Shown: positions 10,765-22,355 of the stretch, piece by piece | Position numbering within the stretch: the first letter of the stretch is position 1 | Layout: each line of letters begins with the position of its first letter | Origin: Lycium barbarum | Lineage: Eukaryota > Streptophyta > Magnoliopsida > Solanales > Solanaceae | DNA: 64,000 bases | Assembly (NCBI RefSeq): GCF_019175385.1 | Contig: NC_083343.1 | Span: 52,784,457-52,848,456, forward strand | Reading direction: 5' to 3' | Translations under genes and position numbers: made by a program | The notes under the pieces: generated by a model | Databases searched by the model: none | Told to the model about the DNA's origin: nothing | The model's input: only the letters and a program-made list of their open reading frames with translations

Positions 10765-12262
10765 CAAAACCCGTATCTTCGAAGAAGAACTTATCAAATT
10801 TGAAACATAAGTACGTTGAGTTATGGTTAAGTAAAACCACTTTGGAAGGTACGGAGCAACCATTATTAAGTATATCTAATGAGTGAAGTGTTATATCCCG
10901 TGTTTTCACACGTTGAATTTTTTTTTTTTGAAAACAATCTTGACTTGTAAGAAATAAGGTCATAGTTCATTTTTATTTGACATAGGATTTGTGCATGAAA
11001 GAGTACGGTTGTGAAAGTGTGGGATAAGGCTAAGGGTAAATTTGGAATTGTGGAAATTAGGTTCGGGAATTACAAAACGTGGACTATAACTCATTGGGCT
11101 CAAAAAACAATTGAAATGAAAAATGAGGCCCAATGTACTAGGGGTGGCCGGCCAAGCTCTTGGTCTTGGCCCAAGTCCACCTAGTTGATCATGTGCTAGT
11201 CATGTGATCAACTAGTATATACTTGGATAAGCACTAAGAAAATTCAAGAAGCATAGAACAACAAGCCAAAAAAAAAAAAAAAAAAAGAGGAGCTCTCGGG
11301 TTTGAGGGCAAAAATTAGCCACCAAAAATCTTGCTCTAAAATTTTTTCTCCTGTTGGATTTTCACTAAGTCAAAGTTCCTTTACAACTTGGTATAGTTGG
11401 TTTGGAGAAAAGAGGTCTTGATTCCTCAAAGTGATCATAAATCCAAGCAAAGAAGGGGGAGTAAAAAGGTACGAATTCATCTCCTTTTATTGTGTTATGG
11501 AGTCTTGTTTGTGTTGTAGTATGTAGAAATGTCTTGATTGTATGGAGAAATGGAAGTTTGCAAAGTGGGTGTGTGTTATAAGTGTATGGCCGTGTGTATG
11601 TATATGTTGTATAGCCATAATGTGTTGAATTTGTGTTATATTCTAGTTGTGATTGTGGTGAAATGCAAATTGGAAATGAAAGTGGAATGAATTGAGTTGG
11701 AGTGATAAAAAGAGCACATGGCCGTGTGGTGTGTTTGAGTTGGAATGGAAATGAATTAAGTTTGCTTAGTGTGTTAGTGTGATGTTTGCAATGTAAATGA
11801 AGATAGAATGATATAAGTTTGTATTGAAATGGAACATAGAAACTTACGTCGCTTTACTATGATTTTCCGACATTAGGAAAATGAAGTTATTTGGTTGTTA
11901 ATTATGATGATCATTGACGAATTTGGAAATTGGAAACATGTTATGAATATGCATGCCAAAGATTAGAAGTTTTGAGTGAATTATGACTTTGGCGGAAAGT
12001 TTGTATATTATGTATACCGTGTGTATAACTTGAGGAAACGATATGAAATGTTTCAAAAACCATATTGTGATGATCTATATTGATGATGAATGTGAAATCA
12101 TTAATATTAGTTTGAAGATTTAGGTTGGAGTGAAGGTTATGTCATTTTGTTAAAATGATGGCTAGTTGTGCCATATTGTGTTTCTAATGTTTGTTGTTGA
12201 TGTTGATGTTGTTGTTTGGGCTGTTGTTGATGGGTTTGAGCCGAGTTGAATTCTCGGGGGTG

Positions 12263-12300
12263 CTATATGTATAGGGGAAGTGCTGCCGAAATTTCGGTAG
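12263..12300 (+). promoter_or_regulatory. TATA-like word and palindrome in D 5' LTR
   Basis: ctatatgtatagg is followed by ggaag and the palindrome ctgccgaaatttcggtag. The same pair occurs in I, E, C, H and (minus strand) J. Promoter or intronic element; the sequence alone cannot decide. Confidence 0.35.
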
Positions 12301-12367
12301 ACAAATATGAGTTGAATTGAATTCGTAGCATCTATAACTTACAATTGGTAAATGTGACCATTTGCAG

Positions 12368-12418
12368 ATTTTCGACGAAACGGGGAGTGAGCTTGGATAG
12401 GCTTAAAAATCTCAAAAG
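12368..12418 (+). other. 51-nt exon-like segment in D 5' LTR
   Basis: It is bounded by catttgcag on the left and aaaag|gtatgt on the right. Exactly 51 nt also separate the two sites in D's 3' LTR (20706-20756), C (56416-56466), H (58989-59039) and both LTRs of J (34413-34363 and 26886-26836, minus), although the sequence between them differs. A, B and G have exactly 53 nt. Confidence 0.6.
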
Positions 12419-13420
12419 GTATGTAAAGCTACCCCGATCCTTCTTTTGGCATGCCTAAGTGTATTAGAATCGGATTCGGGCCTCGAAAGACTTTCTGCCC
12501 ATCGGAATCCGCAGTTAAAAATCTCGCTTTTTCCTTCAGTAAGATTGAGCCCTTTTGGTTTGTATTCTTGATAATCATGAAAACTTTCCCTAAACTACTT
12601 GGAAAGCTATAGAACGTCCGTAGAACCTTTGTAGGTGACCCCATAAGCTTAAAATATGTAATTTGAGCCCACCGCCTTGCTTGTCCCGAGGTGGGCCCGC
12701 TATTCCCGGTTTTGCCCTTATTGTACTCTAGTCTTACTTTCGAGCGATTTTTGAAAGAAATGTTTTGACTACCATTCTAATTACTTAACAAACATGGTTT
12801 TAAATATTCCATTAAGTCTAATAAATTGTTATGACACTCGGAACGACTTCAGAAAGGTTATACTTTATAATTCACTATGATATCCGAAACTCATTTATTA
12901 TGATCCCTTCCGACTTCATTGGATTGGGTTGTTTTTTATATGCCTCATCGACTCTATGGAAACATTTATGATATTTTAACTGCATTTGTCTCTCACTACT
13001 CCATTCGTGGATGCCCCAATGTTTCCCACACTGAGCCCGGGCCAGGATATGTTGTCAAGCGTGATCCTTTGCATTGTTCGTCGTGCCTCGATGTGAGGGG
13101 GCAGGTATACGCGTACATGGATTTGTGGAGTATGCTGTGCCATGTACGCTTATTCTGATATGATTTGCTATGGCCATCTGATATGATATATTATGTGACG
13201 GGGTTATGCCCCCCATTCTGATTCTTCTGTGTTGTGGCACCAGCGTCGGGAGGGTGGCCACGTTCTGTCTGCCGAGTCCCTTGGCAGGGGCCGGATTTGA
13301 TATGACATATGTTTCGGTACACACTCTTCATGTTTTGAAAATATGTATTTGATACTTTGGATTTTCTGCTCACTTTCTGTACGTTCTGTACCAGTTATGA
13401 TTTTGTTTCTGTAATTCAGG

Positions 13421-13490
13421 CTTTACATATTCAGTACATATTTCGTACTGACCCCTTTTTTCGGGGGCTGCGTTTTCATGCCGCGCAGGT
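13421..13490 (+). other. Conserved LTR double hairpin, D 5' LTR
   Basis: Stem one pairs cagtac with gtactg; stem two pairs cccc with gggg around a T run. The 3' LTR copy is at about 21761-21830. Confidence 0.7.
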
Positions 13491-14020
13491 ACCGACGACA
13501 GGTTTGCTGATCCGTCCGTCTAGGATATCTTTTCTGCCATTTGGAGCGCTCTTTTATTGAGAGGCATCTTTTTGTACAGTCTGCCACTTCTATATATGTA
13601 CATTCTCGTTCATGGGTACGGCGGGGCCCTGTCCCGTCATATGATTCTATCGGTCTGTTTAGAGGTCTGTAGACATGTTTGTGGGTTGGGGCCTTTCTGT
13701 ACAGATGTGTGTATATGTTGTGTTTGGGCGATCCCATTCGCCGCGGCGGCCGGTCCGCATATATTTAAACGTTGCTTTGTTGGCCCTGTGTGGCCTTTGT
13801 TGGTATTTTCTGCGTGCAGGGTATATGGGATAGTCCGTAAAACAAAGGAGACTCTGCCGAAATTGTTTTCTGGAAATTATCAAAATTTGAAATAAAGCCT
13901 TGTCGTCTTCTGCTATATACTAGAACGCGTTTGATAGGGTTTGAGGTAGCATTTGATATACGTGTTGGGTGCCCAGATCGGGCACTAGTCACGGTCTACG
14001 GGGTTGGGTCATGACAAAAG

Positions 14021-14032
14021 TGGTATCAGAGC
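14021..14032 (+). other. Primer binding site of element D (initiator tRNA-Met)
   Basis: tggtatcagagc follows the LTR end after an aaag spacer. Confidence 0.95.
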
Positions 14033-14073
14033 GGTTCGTCCTCGGAATGTCTACAGACCGTGTCTAGTAGAGT

Positions 14074-14113
14074 CTTGTTTATCGGTGTGTTGTGCACCAC
14101 ACCTATAAATAGG
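14074..14113 (+). other. Leader hairpin with GTGCAC loop palindrome, element D
   Basis: The inner stem ggtgtg/cacacc (14084-14089 with 14098-14103) is perfect. The outer stem cttgtttat/ataaatagg has two G-U pairs. The loop is tt then GTGCAC (14092-14097). Confidence 0.75.
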
Positions 14114-14219
14114 AGGCTACAGGGCATTTAGGATACTACCCTTATTTTTGTCTTAGATCGTGCGATAGAGCTGTGTTATCAGGATGATTCCTCCCTAACG
14201 AATTGTTACATTTGCAGTT

Positions 14220-17200
14220 ATGCCTCCAAAAAAGGCGACAGCAGCCCAAAAGGCCAAGGCAGCAGCTGTGGGAGAGACTAGTCGGGCCCAGAGGGTTACC
14301 AGGGCCCATGCACATATTGCTCCTGATATTTTGGCCCCAGCAGAGGGATCTTCCACACCGCCACATGTAGAGGAGATTGGAGGAGCAGCAGCTGCAGGTC
14401 GAGCGGCGGCTCCACCGCCAACTCCCGAGATTCCAGTACCTGAGCCTCCAGCTCCACGGCCAGGGACTGAGGATTAGACTATGAGAGAGGCAGTCCAGCT
14501 ATTGACCAGACTTGTGGCGGGACAGGTTCAGGGGCACGGATTGGGAGGTGACCGAGCATATAGGCGTGACAGTTCGAGAGCTCGTGAGTTCTTGACTTGT
14601 GGCCCTCCAGAGTTCTTCGGGACAAAGCCCGAGGAGGATCCTGAGGAGTTTATCAGGAAGATGCGGCGCACCTTACATTTGATTAAGGATTCTACGACAG
14701 AGTCAGTCGAGTTGGCTTCGTACCGGTTGTATGATGTAGCAGCTAATTGGTACGAGTCTTGGGAGTTGGCCAGAGGCGACGGCGCTCCCCCAGCAGTCTG
14801 GGATGAGTTTTCTGAGGCTTTTCTTAGCCATTTTCTGCCTCCGGAGTTACGGCAGGCCAGAGCTGACAAATTCTTATTGCTGAGACAGAGGGGCCGCAGC
14901 GTCCGAGAGTACAGTATGGAGTTCGACTCATTGGCCCGATATGCGCCTGCTGTGGTAGCTACTATGGCTGACAGGATGCACAGGTATATTATGGGGCTGG
15001 ACCATTATTTTGTCGATAGCTGTTTGGTATTGGTTGCTCAGCCCAGCATGGATATTGCCCAGATTCAGGCGCACGCCCAGGGCATGGAGGACCGACATAG
15101 GGAGCATCAGCCTGATAGGAGTCAGGATCGGAGACAGCCCAAGAGGGCCAGATCATCTAGGTATTCTGGAGATTTTCGGGGCAGACAGCCTCAGCAGCCG
15201 CAGCAGCCTAGCAGACATCTATCCCAGCCGGCACAGAGTGCACCTCCACAACCTACAGGTCGCAGATTTGATAGCCCAAGGTATTCAGGAGTAGGTCAGA
15301 GCTCCAGGGCTTCAGGTTCGCGGACAGATAGGGGTTCTGGTCAGACGAGGCCACCTAGGCCTCAGTGTTCTTATTGTGGCAGATACCATCCGGGAGAGTG
15401 CTACAGAGCCACCGGTGCATGTTTTTCTTGTGGCCGTCAGGGCCATTCTGTGAGAGATTGCCCGTATAAGGGTAGTTCGGGTGGTGCAGCGCAGCCTACC
15501 GGATCAGCCGCCGGGTCATCATCTTCGTCAGTGGCTATGCGCCCTACGGGGCCAGGTACTTCAGCACCAGCGGGTCGCGGTAAAGGCCGTGGTGGAGCTT
15601 CTGGTACTAGCTGTCCTTCGAACCGCATTTATGCTTTGTCCAGCCGCCAGGACCAGGAGGCATCGCCTAATGTCGTTACAGGTACATTATTGGTCTTCTC
15701 TCGGTCTGTGTATGCATTGATTGATCCAGGTTCGACTTTGTCGTATATTTCGCCTCTTGTTGCTAGTAAAATTGGTATAACGTCCGAGCCTATAGAGCCA
15801 TTTGAGGTAGCTACACCGATCGGGGACTTTATTGTAGCGAAATAGGTATATAAAGACTGTTCTATAATTATATGCGGCCGAGACACTAAGGCAGATCTGG
15901 TGGAATTAGATATGATTGAATTTGATGTTATTATGGGAATGGACTGGCTAGCCTCCTGTTATGATAATGTTGACTGCCAAAATAAGGTAGTTCGTTTCCA
16001 GTTTCCTGGGGAGCCAGTTATAGAATGGGCAGGTAATACTGCATTGCCGAAAGGTAAGTTTATTTCATACCTTAAGGCGAAGAAAATGATCAGAAAGGGT
16101 TATATTTATCATCTGGTTCGGGTACAAGACTTGACAGCAGAAACGCCGACTCTTCAGTCAGTTCCTGTGGTTAATGAATTTCCAGATGTATTCCCAGATG
16201 AGCTTCCAGGCCTTCCTCCAGAGCGGGAGATAGATTTTACTATTGATTTGCTTCCAGATACTCAGCCGATATCTATTCCCCCGTACAGAATGGCACCGGC
16301 AGAATTGAAAGAACTGAAAGAGCAGTTGAAGGATCTGTTAGAAAAAGGCTTCATCAGGCCCAGTACTTCGCCTTGGGGAGCCCCGGTATTATTTGTGCGT
16401 AAGAAACACGGGTCGCTGCGTATGTGTATTGATTATCGGCAGCTGAATAAGGTAACTATAAAGAATAAATACCCCCTCCCCAGAATTGATGACTTGTTTG
16501 ATCAGTTGCAGGGCGCCAAATATTTTTCGAAGATAGATCTTCGGTCAGGCTATCATCAGGTACGGGTACGAGAGGCTGATATTCCTAAGACAGCGTTCTG
16601 GACCAGATATGGGCATTATGAATTCAGAGTTATGTCTTTTGGGCTGACTAATGCTCCTGCGGTATTCATGGATTTAATGAACCGGGTATTCAGGTCGTTC
16701 TTACACATGTTCGTAATTGTATTTATCGATGATATTCTGGTTTATTCTCGGTCCGAGGCAGAGCACGCAGATCATCTGAGAGCAGTACTTGGGGTACTTC
16801 GGCATCAGAAATTATATGCAAAATTTTCTAAATGTGAATTTTGGCTGGCTTCAGTGGCATTCTTGGGACATATTATTGCAGCTGATGGTGTCCGAGTGGA
16901 CACACAGAAGATTGAAGCCGTGAAGAATTGGCCTAGACCCACGACGCCCACTGAGGTACGTAGTTTTCTGGGATTAGCAGGATATTACAGAAGATTTGTG
17001 GAAAAGTTTGCTTCGATTTCAACGCCTTTGACAAGGCTAACTCAGAAGGGAGCCAAGTTCCAGTGGACTGATGCTTGTGAACGAAGCTTCCAGTTGCTGA
17101 AAGAGAAGCTGACTACGGCCCCAGTTCTGACTCTTCCAGAGGGACCCGATGGATATGTTATTTATTGTGACTCTTCTGGCGTGGGATTGAGCTGTGTATT

Positions 17201-19130
17201 GATGCAGCACGGCAGAGTTATAGCTTATGCTTCCCGACAGCTCAAAAAGCATGAAAGGAATTATCCTACCCACGATCTGGAGCTTGCAGCGGTGATTCAT
17301 ACTCTGAAGATATGGAGACATTATTTATATGGCGTGCATTTTGATATCTATACAGATCATAAGAGTCTCCAGTATATTTTCAAGCAGAAAGAGCTTAATT
17401 TGCGGCAGCGGAGGTGGCTGGAGCTCCTGAAAAACTATGATGTGGATATTCTGTATCATCCGGGCAAGGCTAATGTTGTTGCAGATGCGCTTAGCCGGAA
17501 ATCTATGGGCAGCTTGGCAGATTTACAGCCAGACAGGAGAGAGATAGCACGTGACATTCATCAGTTGGCTAATCTTGGGGTTCGTCTGGCCGATTCTGGA
17601 GGTACACGGATTTCTGTCCGAGGGGTTTCTGAATCATCTATTAAGGAAGATATCAAACGGCATCAATATGAAGATCCTGTTTTAGCTCGATACAGAGACA
17701 CAACCCATGAAAAGGAGAAGACTCCGTTCGAGTTTACACTAGACGGAACCTTACTATACAGAGGGAGGTTGTGTGTACCTGATATTGCAGGGCTTCGACA
17801 GCAGGTTATGGGCGAGGCACATTATGCTCGCTATTCTGTTCATCCTGGGTCTACGAAGATGTACCATGATCTTAGATGCCTATACTGGTGGGATGGTATG
17901 AAACGGGATATCGCAGAGTTCGTCGCCCAGTGTCCAAATTGTCAGCAGGTCAAAATTGAACATCAGAAACCGGGTGGACTGTTGCAAGAAATGGAAATTC
18001 CGACGTGGAAGTGGGAGATCATTAATATGGACTTCATTACAGGTTTTCCTCGCACTCCACGGAAGTATGATTCCATCTGGGTTATTGTTGATAGGCTGAC
18101 TAAATCAGCCCATTTTCTCCCCGTCAGAACTACTTATTCCGCCGAGGATTATGCCAGGCTTTATATTAAAGAAATAGTGAAGCTTCATGGAGTTCCTATA
18201 TCTATTATCACTGACAGAGGTTCCCAGTTCACAGCGAACTTCTGGAGATCTTTTCAGGAAGGATTAGGGACTCAGGTGAGCCTGAGCACAACTTTTCATC
18301 CTCAGAGTGACGGACAGGCCGAGCGCACTATCCAGACACTTGAAGATATGTTGCGAGCCTGTGTTATTGATTTCAGAGGTAGCTGGGAGGATCACTTGCC
18401 ATTGATTGAATTTGCTTATAATAACAGCTACCATTCCAGCATCCAGATGGCTCTGTACGAGGCTTTGTATGGCAGGAAATGCAGGTCACCTATTGGTTGG
18501 TTTGATATTGGCGAGACAGAGTTAATTGGCCCAGATATGATCCAGCAGGCCGTTGATAAGGTGAAACTTATCCGAGAGCGACTGTTAGCAGCCCAGAGTC
18601 GACAGAAGTCATACGCAGATAAACGGCGTCGTCCTTTGGAATTCCAGGTCGGTGATTGGGTATTTCTGAAGGTATCGCCTATGAAAGGCGTAATGCGGTT
18701 CGGCAGAAAGGGTAAGCTTAGTCCGCGTTATATTGGGCCTTATCTGATTGTGCGGAAAATTGGAAATGTCGCCTATGAGCTAGATCTGCCATCTGATTTG
18801 GAAGCGGTACATCCGGTATTTCATGTATCTATGCTCCGCCAGTGTATTGGTGATCCCTCCAGAATATTCCCTGCGGATGAAATTCAGGTGACGGAGCAGT
18901 TATCTTACGAGGAGCAGCCCGTAGCCATCTTGGACCGCCAGGTAAGAAAGCTCCGAAATAAAGATGTAGCTTTTGTTAAGGTGTTGTGGCGGAACAACAA
19001 TAGGGAGGAAATGACCTGGGAGGCCGAAGAGGAAATGAAGAAGAAATATCCTCATTTGTTCCCTATGCCCACAGGTAATCTTGAATCCTTGCTTAATTCT
19101 ATTTCAATAATGAATGTGTGTCATATGTGA
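14220..19130 (+). pseudogene. Element D gag-pol polyprotein, one frame with two TAG codons
   Basis: The frame spans 1636 codons before its last stop. Gag starts MPPKKATAAQKAK; capsid sequence runs from about residue 88 (REAVQLLTRLVAGQV). Two CCHC knuckles start at residues 383 and 401 (the second is a canonical CFSCGRQGHSVRDC). The protease Asp of DPGST is residue 502, the RT catalytic FIDD aspartates are residues 837-838, and the RNase H YCDSS Asp is 984. Integrase has an HHCC finger and a D1271, D1332, E1368 triad (DD35E). Then come a GPY segment and a chromodomain (about 1567-1617, ending [15 protein letters not shown]), which places it in the Tekay/Del chromoviruses. In-frame TAGs lie at 14475-14477 (codon 86) and 15843-15845 (codon 542); the second sits where A has CAG. 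Readthrough is possible but unproven, so I call it a pseudogene. Confidence 0.93.
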
Positions 19131-19184
19131 TGTCTATGAACATAAACTCCCCCAAAGTATTTTCAGACCCTATAAGATTAATTT

Positions 19185-19204
19185 AACATTCGCGGACGAA
19201 TGTT
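19185..19204 (+). other. Pre-polypurine-tract hairpin, element D
   Basis: aacattcg and cgaatgtt form eight pairs around cgga, three bases before the polypurine tract. Confidence 0.75.
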
Positions 19205-19207
19205 CTA

Positions 19208-19220
19208 AAGGGGGGGAGGA
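19208..19220 (+). other. Polypurine tract of element D
   Basis: aagggggggagga directly precedes the 3' LTR. It would prime plus-strand DNA synthesis. Confidence 0.93.
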
Positions 19221-22200
19221 TGTTATATCCCGTGTTTTCACACGTTGAATTTTTTTTTTTTTGAAAACAATCTTGACTTGTAAGAAATAAGGTCATAGTT
19301 CATTTTTATTTGACATAGGATTTGTGCATGAAAGAGTACGGTTGTGAAAGTGTGGGATAAGGCTAAGGGTAAATTTGGAATTGTGAAAATTAGTTTCGGG
19401 AATTACAAAATGTGGACTATAACTCATTGGGCTAAACAAAATTGAAATGAAAAATAAGGCCCAATGTACTAGGGGTGGCCGGCCAAGCTCTTGGTCTTGG
19501 CCCAAGTCCACCTATTTGATCATGTGCTAGTCATGTGATCAACTAGTATATACTTGGATAAGCACTAAGACAATTCAAGAAGCATAGAACAACAAGCCAA
19601 AAAAAAGAAGAAGAAAGAGGAGCTCTCGGGTTTGAGTGCAAAAAATAGCCACCAAAAATCTTGCTCTAAATTTTTTTCTCCTGTTGGATTTTCACTAATT
19701 CAAAGTTCCTTTACAACTTGGTATAGTTGGTTTGGAGAAAAGAGGTCTTGATTCCTCAAAGTGATCATAAATCCAAGCAAAGAAGAGGGAGTAAAAAGGT
19801 AAGAATTCATCTCCTTTTATTGTGTTATGGAGTCTTGTTTGTGTTGTAGTATGTAGAAATGTGTTGATTGTATGGAGAAATGGAAGTTTGCAAAGTGGGT
19901 GTGTGTTATAAGTGTATGGCCGTGTGTATGTATATGTTGTATAGCCATAATGTGTTGAATATGTGTTATATTCTAGTTGTGATTGTGGTGAAATGCATAT
20001 TGGAAATGAAAGTGGAATGAATTGAGTTGGAGTGATAAAAAGAGCACATGGCCGTGTGGTGTGTTGGAGTTGGAATGGAAATGAATTAAGTTTGCTTAGT
20101 GTGTTAGTGTGTTATTGTGATGTTTGCAATGTAAATGAAGATAGAATGATATAAGTTTGTATTGAAATGGAACATAGAAACTTACGTCGCTTTACTATGA
20201 TTTTCCGACATTAGGAAAATGAAGTTATTTGGTTGTTAATTATGATGATCATTGACGAATTTGGAAATTGGAAACATGTTATGAATATGTATGCCAAAGA
20301 TTAGAAGTTTTGAGTGAATTATGACTTTGGCGGAAAGTTTGTATATTATGTATACCGTGTGTATAACTTGAGGAAACGATATGAAATGTTTCAAAAACCA
20401 TATTGTGATGATCTATATTGATGATGAATGTGAAATCATTAATATTAGTTTGAAGATTTAGGTTGGAGTGAAGGTTATGTCATTTTGTTAAAATGATGGC
20501 TAGTTGTGCCATATTGTGTTTCTAATGTTTGTTGTTGATGTTGATGTTGTTGTTTGGGCTGTTGTTGATGGGTTTGAGCCGAGTTGAATTCTCGGGGGTG
20601 CTATATGTATAGGGGAAGTGCTGCCGAAATTTCGGTAGACAAATATGAGTTGAATTGAATTCATAGCATCTATAACTTACAATTGGTAAATGTGACCATT
20701 TGCAGATTTTCGACGAAACGGGGAGTGAGCTTGGATAGGCTTAAAAATCTCAAAAGGTATGTAAAGCTACCCCGATCCTTCTTTTGGCATGCCTAAGTGT
20801 ATTAGATTCGGATTCGGGCCTCGAAAGACTTTCTGGCCATCAAAATCCGCAATTAAAAATCTCGCTTTTTCCTTCAGTAAGATTGAGCCCTTTTGGTTTG
20901 TATTCTTGATAATCATGCAAACTTTCCCTAAACTACTTGGAAAGCTATAGAACGTCCGTAGAACCTTTGTAGGTGACCCCATAAGCTTAAAATATGTAAT
21001 TTGAGCCCACCGCCTTGCTTGTCCCGAGGTGGGCCCGCTATTCCCGGTTTTGCCCTTATTGTACTCTAGTCTTACTTTCGAGCGATTTTTGAAAGAAATG
21101 TTTTGACTACCATTCTAATTACTTAACAAACATGGTTTTAAATATTCCATTAAGTCTGATAAATTGTTTTGACACTCAGAACGACTTCAGAAAGGTTATA
21201 CTTTGTAATTCACTATGATATCTGAAACTCATTTATTATGATCCCTTCCGACTTCATTGGATTGGGTTGTTTTTGATATGCCTCATCGAGTCTATGGAAA
21301 CATTTATGATATTTTAACTGCATTAGTCTCTCACTACTCCATTCGTGGATGCCCCAATGTTTCCCACACTGAGCCCGGGCCAGGATATGTTGTCAAGCGT
21401 GATCCTTTGCATTGTTCGCCATGCCTCGATGTGAGGGGGCAGGTATATGCGTACATGGGTTTGTGGAGTATGCTGTGCCATGTACGCTTGTTCTAATATG
21501 ATTTGCTATGGCCATCTGATATGATATATTATGTGACGGGGTTATGCCCCCCATTCTGATTCTTCTGTGTTGTGGCACCAGCGTCGGGAGGGTGGCCACG
21601 TTCTGTCTACCGAGTCCCTTGGCAGGGGCCGGATTTGATATGACATATGTTTCGGTACACACTCTTCATGTTTTGAAAATATGTATTTGATACTTTGGAT
21701 TTTCTGCTCACTTTCTGTACGTTCTGTACCAGTTATGATTTTGTTTCTGTAATTCAGGCTTTACATATTCAATACATATTTCATACTGACCCCCTTTCTT
21801 CGGGGGCTGCGTTTTCATGCCGCGCAGGTACAGACAACAGGTTTGCTGATCCGTCCGTCTAGGATATCTTTTCTGCCATTTGGAGCGCTCTTTTATTCAG
21901 AGCCATCTTTTGGTACAGTCTGCCACTTCTATATATGTATATTCTCGTTCATTGGTACGGCGGGGCCCTGTCCCGTCATATGATTCTGTCGGTCTGTTTA
22001 GAGGTCTGTAGACATGTTTGTGGGTTGGGGCCGTTCTGTACAGATGTGTGTATATGTTGTGTTTGGGCGATCCCATTCGCCACGGCGGTCGGTCCGCATA
22101 TATTTAAATGTTGCTTTGTTGGCCCTGTGTGGCCTTTGTTGGTATTTTCTGCGTGCAGGGTATATGGGATAGTCCGTAAAACAAAGTAGACTCTGCCGAA

Positions 22201-22355
22201 ATTGTTTTCTGGAAATTATCAAAATTTGAAATAAAGCCTTGTCGGCTTCTGCTATATACTAGAATGCGTTTGATAGGGTTTGAGATAGCATTTGATATAC
22301 GTGTTGGGTGCCCAGATCGGGCACTAGTCACGGTCTACGGGGTTGGGTCGTGACA
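19221..22355 (+). mobile_element. 3' LTR of element D
   Basis: It runs from tgttatatcccg to cgtgaca and is followed by the duplication tgaag. It differs from the 5' LTR by scattered substitutions, small indels and a 10-base duplication near 20110. The predicted intron-1 donor here is gtaaga, a better match than gtacga in the 5' copy. Confidence 0.95.

Larger units (their letters stand above)
10889..14016 (+). mobile_element. 5' LTR of element D
   Basis: It starts tgttatatcccg and ends atgaca. Landmarks in order: a TATA-like agtatatactt (11214), a predicted donor (aaag|gtacga, 11469; gtaaga in the 3' LTR), a second TATA-like word with the ctgccgaaatttcggtag palindrome (12263-12300), a 51-nt exon-like segment (12368-12418), a GTATGT donor and the double hairpin (13421-13490). 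Confidence 0.95.
12419..14217 (+). other. Predicted leader intron 2 of element D
   Basis: The GTATGT donor at 12419 and the ttacatttgcag acceptor ending at 14217 would remove 1799 nt, including the LTR end, primer site and leader hairpin, and join exon-like segment 12368-12418 two bases before the gag ATG at 14220. Confidence 0.55.
10889..22355 (+). mobile_element. Element D: complete Tekay/Del-type chromovirus with 5-bp target duplication
   Basis: This 11467-bp element has two LTRs of 3128 and 3135 bp, a tRNA-iMet primer site, one long gag-pol frame, a polypurine tract and the duplication tgaag at 10884-10888 and 22356-22360. It was inserted in the LTR of E. The two LTRs differ by scattered substitutions, short indels and a small duplication (gtgttattgt near 20110), so it is fairly young but not brand new. 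Two TAG codons interrupt the frame; everything else needed for movement looks present. Confidence 0.95.

Noticed and set aside
13055..13992. Frames repeated between 13.0-14.0 kb and 21.3-22.3 kb as a duplicated gene cluster
   Set aside because: They are the same regions of D's 5' and 3' LTRs on both strands; LTR identity explains them.
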